64,000 nt of DNA from Ignavibacteria bacterium. GTDB lineage: Bacteria > Bacteroidota > Ignavibacteria > Kapaibacteriales > Kapaibacteriaceae. The stretch covers positions 558,001-622,000 of the forward strand of contig JADJIQ010000005.1 in NCBI GenBank assembly GCA_016707005.1, read 5' to 3'. Position 1 is the first letter of the stretch. Every line of letters begins with the position of its first letter. The translations under genes and the position numbers were made by a program. The notes under the pieces were generated by a model that did no database searches, was not told the origin of the DNA, and worked only from the letters and a program-made list of their open reading frames with translations. This document shows positions 34,753-42,174 of the stretch, piece after piece.

Positions 34753-34853
34753 CGAATAGCGAATGAGTTTGTAGCCCATGACGAAGTCATGGGAAAAGAA
34801 TAGCGAATGAGTTTGTAGCCCATGACGAAGTCATGGGAAAAGAATAGCGAATG
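34731..34853. repeat. CGAATAG array and two 44-bp hairpin repeats
   Basis: About four CGAATAG units (34731-34760) are followed by two identical 44-bp units (34761-34804 and 34805-34848). Each unit holds a perfect 8-bp stem, CCCATGAC-GAA-GTCATGGG (34775-34793, 34819-34837), then GAAAAG. The block fills the gap between the convergent purF-linked gene and the vWA-OmpA gene and probably acts as a terminator for both. Both stop codons touch it. Confidence 0.85.
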
Positions 34854-34854
34854 G

Positions 34855-36180
34855 CTATTTCGCGATGATGACGATCTCAGTGCGTCTATTAAGCCCCCTA
34901 CCGAATTCGGTGCCGTTATCGGCAATAGGGCGTGATGGTCCGTGACCGATGGTCTGGATCCGACGTTGATCGATGCCACGCTGGACGAGGTAGGCCTTCA
35001 CTGTCTCTGCACGTGCGAGTGAGAGGGCTTTGTTCGCACGGAGGGAGCCTGTGTTGTCGGTATGACCTTCAATGCGCACTTGGACTGCCGGACGGCTCTT
35101 CATGAACTCCATGAGAACTTCGAGTTCTTCTACCTTTGGCGGTAGTGTTGCACTGCTGGTTGGGAAGAGCAGGTTTTCAATGATGAACTTGCGGCCGATC
35201 TCCACGATCGGAATGATCTGCTTTACAAGTTCTCGCTTCCGCTCATCGAGGATAGCAACGTTGATGGAGTCCCGCACCATCTTGGAATCACTGCGGTAGG
35301 TAACTGCATAGAGATTCGTGAGCTGCGTGGAATATTGGTCGAGGATGCGCGAGAAAGGCTGCTTGATGTCAAACACTGCCCCGCGTGTTGCCTCTGTGAT
35401 GACCTTGTATTCTTCCAGTTGGGGCGGGACGATGGCGAACAAACGGACATTGTTGTCTTTGAGCAATGGAATGATCGTCTCCGTTGTCATGTAGGTCCGC
35501 CCGTTCCCCTTCTCTCCAAATTGATGGTAGGGGGCGTCCGTGATGATCACAGCAACACGGTTGGCGGCCGGCACCCATTTCGTACGGGCTACGTCCTTGA
35601 TGGCCTCAAGAGCATTTTCTTTTTCGTCGAAGCCGCCACTGGCATAAACCTTGGCCATCCACGACAGAAATTCCTTCACATCGGACGTAGGTTGGTAGGA
35701 ACGCTCAACAAAGTCACTGAAGAGAATAAGGCCAAGGCGGTACTCAATACCGCGATTACGCAACGCCTCAACGAAGCCCTCGATGTTGTCCTTTACTCCG
35801 TTGATGTGTGCTTGCATCGTTCCCGTGATGTCAACGAGGAACATGAAGTCCACAGGGATCCGCTCTTGGATCGTGACCTTCTCTACGTTGATCACCGGCT
35901 TCTGAACGCCGTTCTCAACTACGATAAGGGTCTTTGGGTCAATCGTATCCATGACGCGAGCACTGTCATCGAGAACTTCCACGATCAGCTTGATCGTAGG
36001 GAAGCGCGTGATGTCAACGTTTTGGATCGTCATCCGCACGCCGTCCAGCGACGACTTCACACGGGCATCTTCTGCAACCTTGCGGGCCTTGTCGAGGGAG
36101 TCCTGACCATACAGGAGGACGTTTGACATCGCAAGAAGCGCAATGACCGAGAGTGTGAGGTATGGTAAACGTTTGCTCAT
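34855..36180 (-). CDS. secreted von Willebrand A - OmpA fusion protein
   Basis: A 441-residue exported protein. Signal peptide: residues 1-24 (LPYLTLSVIALLAMSNVLLYG core). A vWA domain (about 110-300) carries a MIDAS-like metal site, FLVDITGTMQ, with Thr/Gly/Thr in place of DxSxS. The C-terminal OmpA domain (about 325-440) contains the peptidoglycan-binding EGHTDNTGSLRANKALSLARAETV signature. It should anchor to the cell wall from the outer-membrane side while vWA binds a partner. It is the last gene of the GldM-like cluster, separated from the rest by a terminator-like hairpin. The start is ATG 36180; an upstream frame lacks signal character. Confidence 0.85.
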   Translation of the reverse strand: MSKRLPYLTLSVIALLAMSNVLLYGQDSLDKARKVAEDARVKSSLDGVRMTIQNVDITRFPTIKLIVEVLDDSARVMDTIDPKTLIVVENGVQKPVINVEKVTIQERIPVDFMFLVDITGTMQAHINGVKDNIEGFVEALRNRGIEYRLGLILFSDFVERSYQPTSDVKEFLSWMAKVYASGGFDEKENALEAIKDVARTKWVPAANRVAVIITDAPYHQFGEKGNGRTYMTTETIIPLLKDNNVRLFAIVPPQLEEYKVITEATRGAVFDIKQPFSRILDQYSTQLTNLYAVTYRSDSKMVRDSINVAILDERKRELVKQIIPIVEIGRKFIIENLLFPTSSATLPPKVEELEVLMEFMKSRPAVQVRIEGHTDNTGSLRANKALSLARAETVKAYLVQRGIDQRRIQTIGHGPSRPIADNGTEFGRGLNRRTEIVIIAK

Positions 36181-36189
36181 TACTAAAAA

Positions 36190-36230
36190 CGACAAAGCCC
36201 CTTCAATCCACATGAAAGGGGCTTTTGTCG
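36190..36230 (-). terminator. terminator/attenuator made of an inverted octamer pair
   Basis: CGACAAAGCCCCTT pairs with AAGGGGCTTTTGTCG across about 12 nt, with one T bulge. The heart of each arm is one copy of the over-represented octamer (36196-36203 and 36216-36223). It lies between the second barrel gene and the vWA-OmpA gene; the minus-strand side has a GTTTTTAG tail. Its place inside the cluster suggests attenuation rather than a complete stop. Confidence 0.75.
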
Positions 36231-36244
36231 ATCATGGTATTTCG

Positions 36245-37645
36245 TTAGAAGTTGAGTCGGAGGACAGGTGAGAACATAAAGAAGTTCTCCACTTCGAATG
36301 GACGGGCATCACGCAATGGCGTTGAATAGCGACCTTCGAGGTAGAACCAATCTCCGAACACAGGGATGTAGGCACGAGCCAGAAGGATCTGATTTGAGAA
36401 CTGGAGGCTGATACCAAATGGGAAGGCCGCTTGATTACGATACTCAACCTTGGCATAGATCCAATCAAGAGCTTCATTCGGCTTCCAGGTGTTCAGGCCA
36501 TTCACGCCATCACGACCAAGGAACTGCACATTCTTACCGTCGGTAGTATCGAGGAATACAGCAGCTTCCTGAACTTCTGCATAGTTGAGACCTACGTCGA
36601 ACCGGAAGAAGTTCTCTGGGACCTTACGATCCAGCCAGAGGTTGTAGAACAACGTTGCCTGGCCCGTTGAACGCATGATGGCCGTTGTTGCGTATGGATC
36701 GACAACATAGGACGGAGCAGTAACGCGACGGTTACCGATGTCGAAGATGTAGTACGATGTAACGTCGATCGTGTTGTTTGGATCGATGCTTTGCAACGGA
36801 AGTTCGATGTTCAAGCCCAGACCGAACTGCGGATGGAATGGCATATGGAAGTCGAGACCACCAACGATCTTACCACCAGCAGAACCGTTGAGCTTACGAC
36901 CAGGGATGAAGTCGAGCAAGCGGCTCTGACCATCAAGATTCCCCGTCATGCGGTAGCCGAATCCAAGTCGAGCATTGATGAGATACGGGATAGCCTTACG
37001 TGTGTCGGGGTCCGAGTTCTCATACAGGGGGCGTTGCAGGAACACACGGCCTTCGCCGGATGACCAGAACGTGTAGCCAACTTGATCCGTACCGATAGAG
37101 GCCTTGAGCCAAAAGCCAGATGTTCCGATCTTCAGAGACTGCTCAAACGCAGAGAGCGTGAACGAGTGGGTAACATTCGTTGGCTCCATGTAGCTGATGA
37201 TCTCGGCGATCTGTGGTGCAGACGGTGGGGCCGATGGAGGGATCTCGTTGTAGCAGTATGGTCGCTTGCCATCTGCGAGACGCATTGCCAAGCGCTTCAT
37301 ATTCGAGGAGATCTCCGATGCAACCATGCGCTCGGAACCACATTCAATCAGGATGAGTTCGAAGTCTTGTCCTTGCTCGCCTTCCTTGACTGGAGCGGCG
37401 GTCACTACGATGGACTTGTCATCGAGGTTTGCCTTCGGATACCCCATCAGGGCAAACGATTGCTTGATCTGAACTTGGAGATCAGGTTCACAGATTCTCC
37501 AACGAGGAAAATACTGGAGGATCTCGGGGTCGATCGTCTTCAGTGCCGTAAGTGCCGTATCGGCGAACGTCTGTGTCTGAGCCGGAACGGCTACACATGC
37601 GAACGCAACAACGACACTTAGGGTCAAACGGTACATGATCTGCAT
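36245..37645 (-). CDS. periplasmic domain plus outer-membrane barrel protein, cluster gene 3
   Basis: A 466-residue exported protein with a signal peptide (residues 1-23). The N-terminal third (about 24-150) is a soluble domain with a pair of cysteines (WRICEPD and LIECGSE) and a Pro-rich hinge (IPPSAPPSAPQI). The rest is beta-rich with alternating aromatic residues and ends LRLNF, the C-terminal phenylalanine of outer-membrane barrels. I do not recognise the family. It resembles the neighbouring gene in layout (periplasmic head, then barrel) rather than in sequence. A ribosome-binding AAGGAAA lies upstream of the ATG. Confidence 0.65.
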   Translation of the reverse strand: MQIMYRLTLSVVVAFACVAVPAQTQTFADTALTALKTIDPEILQYFPRWRICEPDLQVQIKQSFALMGYPKANLDDKSIVVTAAPVKEGEQGQDFELILIECGSERMVASEISSNMKRLAMRLADGKRPYCYNEIPPSAPPSAPQIAEIISYMEPTNVTHSFTLSAFEQSLKIGTSGFWLKASIGTDQVGYTFWSSGEGRVFLQRPLYENSDPDTRKAIPYLINARLGFGYRMTGNLDGQSRLLDFIPGRKLNGSAGGKIVGGLDFHMPFHPQFGLGLNIELPLQSIDPNNTIDVTSYYIFDIGNRRVTAPSYVVDPYATTAIMRSTGQATLFYNLWLDRKVPENFFRFDVGLNYAEVQEAAVFLDTTDGKNVQFLGRDGVNGLNTWKPNEALDWIYAKVEYRNQAAFPFGISLQFSNQILLARAYIPVFGDWFYLEGRYSTPLRDARPFEVENFFMFSPVLRLNF

Positions 37646-37673
37646 AAAGCTATTTCCTTCGTTGCGCGTTGGG

Positions 37674-39323
37674 TCAGAAGTTGAAGATGAAGTTCACGGC
37701 AGGCATCACTACAGCGTCGTTCTCCCACTGACGTGGGTCGCGGAACACCGGAGCGAAGATGCGCGCATCGAAGCGTACGGCAAATTGATCCATGATCGGC
37801 ACTTGAAGCCAAGCTTTGCCGAGGATCGTTTCGTCGAAGTACGACAACGTGAAGCCGACGGGAGTCGACCATGCGGTTGCCATGAAGTCAACGGCTCCGG
37901 AGAGTCCGCCAACTGTCTGATTGTCCACCTTACGATAGATAACGGCTGTATCAAGATCCTGTCCGGCCGTTGTAGCCCATGACTCCATGTTATAGACGGT
38001 ACCACCAAGGCGCATACGGAACATGAATGATTCATCGATCCGAATCGCAAAGGTGTATTGCATCGTTGCGTGGAAACGTACGAGGTAGTCTTCGTTCAGA
38101 TTTGTCGCAATGTTGTAGACCTGATGGTCTGACTTTACAGCGTCAGAGAAGACATAGCTGCCACCAACGTGGAAGACACCGGATTCCGAGATCACGCGGA
38201 TCGGGAAGTCAAAGGCACCATTGATACCCATGCCACCGGTTGTCATGCGTTGAGTTGCACCAAGGTCCTTAGAGATGCTGGACCAACCGCTGGTTGGAAG
38301 AACAACGCCAAGGTGTGATGCACCCCAGACAGCATTCAAGGTGAGACGCTCAGACCAGATCGACGGGTAGTTGATGTCTTCCAGTCCATACTTCAGCTCT
38401 ACTCCATACTTCGGGAGATAGGCATTGGTTGGTACTGCTGAATCAACTTCACCTTCATTGATCACAGGACGCTCAAAGCGACGGTACGATACTCCGTCGA
38501 GCGCACTCACAATGATCTCATTGTTGTTTTGATAGTTCTGCGGAAGGCCTTCCGTGATACGCATATAGAGAGGCGACGAGTCTTCGTTGATGCCTTCCGT
38601 TGTGCCATACCGTTTCTTCACGAAACGAATGCCTTCTTCGCCGATACCTTGAGCTTCAGGAGTAACGTTTTCCATATTCCCCTGAATGACCTGGTTGGTC
38701 AAATACTCATACAATGTTGCTGTAGTTGTCTCGAGGATCTCGCGGCCCTTCTTGGCTACACCGCTGACAAGGATCTGCTCATCAAGCTGCTTTGCTTCGA
38801 GTTCATTGGCCAGATACTTCCCACTTGGTGGGTCGAGATCTTGACGAAGACCATAGAAACTCTCTGTGTTCTTTTGAACAAGAAGAGCGATCACTCGGAA
38901 AGGCTCACCCGGCTGATAGCGCGTGGTGACAACAAATGCCTTCTTGAACTGTGCCTTTTCCCAAGCCACTCGCTGAGAGTAGTAACGCTCGTAGGCTTTA
39001 CAGCCAGGAGAACGCATCCACTTTTGATATTCTTTTTCGTCAGCACCTTCACCGCCGGAAAGGACATATCCTTCGATCTCGTCCTTGGTGCGACACTGCT
39101 TTGCTTCTTCAGGAATAACTGGCTCTGGTGGGCCAAGAAGCATATTCAGCTTATTGACCGTTCCATCTTCCTCATTTACGCGGAAGACGGAAATCATTCC
39201 GTACCGCCAGTTTTTGTATTTGTCCAGAATACTGGACACCTGCGAATTCTGTTGCGCCGGCATCGTCCCCACAGCGATGGCCGCAAACAGAAGTGAGCAG
39301 ATGATTGTCCTCGTGGAAGTCAT
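37674..39323 (-). CDS. periplasmic domain plus outer-membrane barrel protein, cluster gene 2
   Basis: A 549-residue exported protein (signal peptide up to PAQQ near residue 24). The N-terminal half is soluble and has a Cys pair (AKQCRTKDEI, SPGCKAYE) and a charged helical stretch (YYSQRVAWEKAQFKKAF). The C-terminal half is predicted barrel and ends VNFIFNF. No family is recognised. AAGGAA precedes ATG 39323; ATG 39338 and a TTG at 39353 are also in frame. It sits 40 bp behind the GldM-like gene, so the pair is almost certainly cotranscribed. Confidence 0.65.
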   Translation of the reverse strand: MTSTRTIICSLLFAAIAVGTMPAQQNSQVSSILDKYKNWRYGMISVFRVNEEDGTVNKLNMLLGPPEPVIPEEAKQCRTKDEIEGYVLSGGEGADEKEYQKWMRSPGCKAYERYYSQRVAWEKAQFKKAFVVTTRYQPGEPFRVIALLVQKNTESFYGLRQDLDPPSGKYLANELEAKQLDEQILVSGVAKKGREILETTTATLYEYLTNQVIQGNMENVTPEAQGIGEEGIRFVKKRYGTTEGINEDSSPLYMRITEGLPQNYQNNNEIIVSALDGVSYRRFERPVINEGEVDSAVPTNAYLPKYGVELKYGLEDINYPSIWSERLTLNAVWGASHLGVVLPTSGWSSISKDLGATQRMTTGGMGINGAFDFPIRVISESGVFHVGGSYVFSDAVKSDHQVYNIATNLNEDYLVRFHATMQYTFAIRIDESFMFRMRLGGTVYNMESWATTAGQDLDTAVIYRKVDNQTVGGLSGAVDFMATAWSTPVGFTLSYFDETILGKAWLQVPIMDQFAVRFDARIFAPVFRDPRQWENDAVVMPAVNFIFNF

Positions 39324-39362
39324 GGTGTTCCTTGACATGCTTCGAATCTTCAAATTCGGTTT

Positions 39363-41510
39363 TTAGTTGGCCACTTGTATCGGCTGCGTCTTTACACGTG
39401 GCTTTGAGGTTGCACCTTGTGATCGTGCTGTTGCGGAGATCGACAGCTGAACGTTCCCCTTGACCTGTCCCTTGGTCAACGGCAACTTTCCACCAGCAAG
39501 CTTCAATGTTACTTCGTACTCGTTGCCGGAGATCTTCCGTGCCTTACCAACCACGGCAACCTTGTACGTTGTGTTTGTCTTGAGGTCGCGAACATTGGAT
39601 GACGAAACTTGAACTTCAACGTCACCAACTTCAGCTCGCTCAGAATCAGAGATCTGCGGTGGCTTCACCATGATCCCACGAACCTTGAACTCCGGATCAC
39701 TATTGTTCATGATCGGGTCCACCTTGATGTCTTGGGTAAGGACAAGGGGCTTCTTCAAGCCCACTTCGCCACTGCCATTGAAGAGCTCAACCACATCACC
39801 GGAGTTCGGGTCCTTCCAGGAGATCGTCAGCTGAACGTTATCGGTCCCAGGTGGAACCTTGACGTTATCACTCTGACCGATCGACAGCTTACGGATAGGC
39901 GGTGTCTGTGTGCCTGCTCCAAGATTGAAGTTCATGATGAACTCGTCCGGCTTGATCGTGTTTCCGGAATTTGGCGAAGCAACAAGTTCAAGTGCATCGC
40001 CCCATGAGGCTTCAAGAGCACTCTTCACTTCGTCAGCATTAGCAAGACCGGAGCTATACACATACACAGAACATTGCACAGCTTCCGATGCCTTTGATGC
40101 ATTCTTTTGCTGAAGCTCAAACACATATGGTTCTTCGCGTGGGGCAAGGTTCCCTGCAACTTGAATGCTCAGATCCTTATTGACCCATTTCGTACCACCA
40201 CCAGAGGCCGAGGCTGAAGCTGCTCCACCAACGACCTGAGCGTTGCCCGGATTCTTCAAGAAGACCGTTTGGCCATTGGATGGAGTTACAGACATTGGAA
40301 GCTTCAACGATGCGAGCTTATCAAAGACACGCACCACGGTCTTCAGATCGGCGATCTTTGGATCTGTGATCTGAGGAGCAGGCTTGAGAACTCGAATGTT
40401 GAATTCGATCTCGCCCTGGTTCTGCTTAAAAGCATTCTCTGTCTTAATGCCTGGTGTTGTCAGCTTAATGATGGCACCATACAGTCCGATGCGGCTCTTC
40501 TCATTGATATCATCGGTGCCATTGGTTAGCTCATCGAGCTTTTGATCAAAGGCATCCAGATCAGTACGTGCAAGTTCAAGACTTGGGAGTCCTTCGGTAT
40601 GCTTCACAAGCTGATCACGCACCTTGAGAAGGTCCTTCACTTTGAGCTGAACCGTACCGATATTCACTTTCTCTTCCGGATCGATCTCGAATCCGGCGCC
40701 TTCTTTAATGGAGACACCAAGGATCTTGTTTGTACGAGAGGAGAAGCGGAGCTTATACCAGCCGGCTTCCTTCGGTTCAAAGTTCACAACAAAGGAGCGC
40801 TTCTTCTTCGAAACCACGGCGCCGAGCTTGGTTGTCTCGTCCTTGGAATAATAGAATTCAGGCTCCGTTACGCGACCCGGCTTGAACATCGACGTCTGCG
40901 GAACGTTGTACGAGGCCGCAGTTAAAACATCGAGCATACCATCTGTGAAGGCTTGCGGATTGGTCTTGTTGCGTTCAAAGAGTGCCTCAACCTGACCTTC
41001 CATCTCCTGATAGTTCAACTTCAGATCTTGAACGATCTTTGGCTGCCACGTAGCAGGGTCTTGCGGTACCTGTTCGTCCGTCTGGTCGTTGTTATAGAGG
41101 ATCTCGTATTTGATATCCGACACGTTGGACAAACGCAGGAAGCGCTTGATACGGTCGAGATACTCTTCCGGCTCCTCTGCCTCCGTCATCTTCAGGGCAG
41201 ATGTAACGTCGGTAATGCCAACTTCAACAAGGTATTTTCGCTCAGGCTTGATATCTGCACCGATCGCCTCTTTGACGTTAACGCCGGGAGGTGGGATCGT
41301 GATCTGATCCTGAGGACGCGTATTGATACCTTCAGATCCGGCACCAACCTGCAATTGCGAAAGGATCGATTCGACGATGCGCATCGACTCCTTCTGTTTT
41401 GCAATAAGGTGCTCTTCAGCTTCATCTCGCTCCACGATAATGATCAGGAGCTCGAGAATAACAGCTAGATACAATACAAAGTAAACTTTGCCAGCTCCGC
41501 CCTTGGACAT
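39363..41510 (-). CDS. GldM/PorM-like inner-membrane protein
   Basis: A 715-residue protein with a single N-terminal membrane span (about residues 10-26, VYFVLYLAVILELLIII) followed by a charged helix and at least four beta-sandwich segments. There are no other spans. This is the layout of GldM/PorM, the T9SS motor component that crosses the inner membrane and reaches the outer-membrane ring. The usual GldM start (a conserved MxYLVLTALLALNV type) is absent, so it is a divergent member or a look-alike. Periplasmic Pro-Thr-Pro-rich joints (for example TIPPPGVNVKEAIG near 70) separate domains. RBS GAGGAA precedes the ATG. Octamer copy at 39744. Confidence 0.6.
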   Translation of the reverse strand: MSKGGAGKVYFVLYLAVILELLIIIVERDEAEEHLIAKQKESMRIVESILSQLQVGAGSEGINTRPQDQITIPPPGVNVKEAIGADIKPERKYLVEVGITDVTSALKMTEAEEPEEYLDRIKRFLRLSNVSDIKYEILYNNDQTDEQVPQDPATWQPKIVQDLKLNYQEMEGQVEALFERNKTNPQAFTDGMLDVLTAASYNVPQTSMFKPGRVTEPEFYYSKDETTKLGAVVSKKKRSFVVNFEPKEAGWYKLRFSSRTNKILGVSIKEGAGFEIDPEEKVNIGTVQLKVKDLLKVRDQLVKHTEGLPSLELARTDLDAFDQKLDELTNGTDDINEKSRIGLYGAIIKLTTPGIKTENAFKQNQGEIEFNIRVLKPAPQITDPKIADLKTVVRVFDKLASLKLPMSVTPSNGQTVFLKNPGNAQVVGGAASASASGGGTKWVNKDLSIQVAGNLAPREEPYVFELQQKNASKASEAVQCSVYVYSSGLANADEVKSALEASWGDALELVASPNSGNTIKPDEFIMNFNLGAGTQTPPIRKLSIGQSDNVKVPPGTDNVQLTISWKDPNSGDVVELFNGSGEVGLKKPLVLTQDIKVDPIMNNSDPEFKVRGIMVKPPQISDSERAEVGDVEVQVSSSNVRDLKTNTTYKVAVVGKARKISGNEYEVTLKLAGGKLPLTKGQVKGNVQLSISATARSQGATSKPRVKTQPIQVAN

Positions 41511-41558
41511 GGCGTTCCTCTAGGTAATGGGTGAACAGATCCCTCCGTTCAGGACAAG

Positions 41559-41594
41559 AACGGGAAGCCTGCTGCTTTAGCAGGATTCCCGTTT
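41559..41594. terminator. hairpin between Cys-repeat gene and GldM-like gene
   Basis: AACGGGAAGCCTGCT pairs with AGCAGGATTCCCGTT (one mismatch) around a short loop. It separates the small Cys-repeat gene from the GldM-like gene downstream on the same strand. No U-run follows on that strand, so termination is likely but not certain. Confidence 0.6.
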
Positions 41595-41614
41595 GTCTCA
41601 CTTCTTCAATATCG

Positions 41615-41977
41615 TCACTTTTCCGTCGTGGACGGCGTTACAACTGCTGCTTCTGTAGATGGAGTGATGGCGGCAGACTTTACATCCTTGGCCTTCATCG
41701 AACAACATGAGGACGAGTTGCTGACCTTCTTAGCCTTTACACCGGTCGTTGAGCAAGAAGCGCTTTCTGAGCTTTCCTTTGCTTTTACAGCCGTTGTTGA
41801 GCAATGATCTTCCGTAGCAGAGACCTTCTTGGCGGCTGCCGTTGTGCTGCTGCAGCACGATGAGGACGATTTTGCCTTCTTTGCAGATGCTTTTTCGTCA
41901 CACTTCACACCAGCTGTGGCAACGGCGAAGGATGCGGCGGCAACAATTGCCGTCATCGCGATCATGCGAATCTTCAT
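41615..41977 (-). CDS. small secreted Cys/Ser/Lys repeat protein
   Basis: A 120-residue exported protein. A signal peptide (MKIRMIAMTAIVAAASFAVATAG) is followed by four imperfect 16-residue repeats rich in Lys, Ser, Thr and Ala, each centred on Cys or Cys-Cys (residues 41/42, 59, 75, 91/92), then a Thr/Pro tail. Spacing between the cysteines is regular at 16-17 residues. No family is recognised. It may bind metal or thiol-modifying agents, or be a structural envelope peptide; it could also be lipid-linked or cross-linked by disulphides. A good RBS (AGGAG) precedes the ATG. A terminator-like hairpin separates it from the GldM-like gene, so cotranscription is limited. Confidence 0.7.
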   Translation of the reverse strand: MKIRMIAMTAIVAAASFAVATAGVKCDEKASAKKAKSSSSCCSSTTAAAKKVSATEDHCSTTAVKAKESSESASCSTTGVKAKKVSNSSSCCSMKAKDVKSAAITPSTEAAVVTPSTTEK

Positions 41978-42111
41978 GCCGAACTCCTGAATCGATGGGT
42001 AATCACGTTGTCTTTTATTGAAACGGCTCGAAAAATAGGCCGTAACTGCCTGTTCTCCAAAGGAATTTCCGTGCCAAGAGCAGTCATATTGTGAATGAAT
42101 ACCCTTCTACG

Positions 42112-42152
42112 AAAAAAAACGATCCCATTCTGAGTCTCAGAATGGGATCGTT
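42112..42152 (-). terminator. strong rho-independent terminator of nrdJ
   Basis: A perfect 16-bp stem (AACGATCCCATTCTGA with TCAGAATGGGATCGTT), a 3-nt loop, and on the minus strand a run of eight T. It lies 22 nt after the nrdJ stop. Confidence 0.95.
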
Positions 42153-42174
42153 GCTGAGATTCGCTGTATGCTTA

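Noticed and set aside
34753..34854. Insertion sequence remnant between the convergent genes
   Set aside because: Two 44-bp repeats with hairpins but no transposase fragment, target duplication or terminal inverted repeats.
39363..41510. Naming the GldM-like gene gldM outright
   Set aside because: Layout fits but the conserved N-terminal sequence and the gldKLN partners are not seen here.
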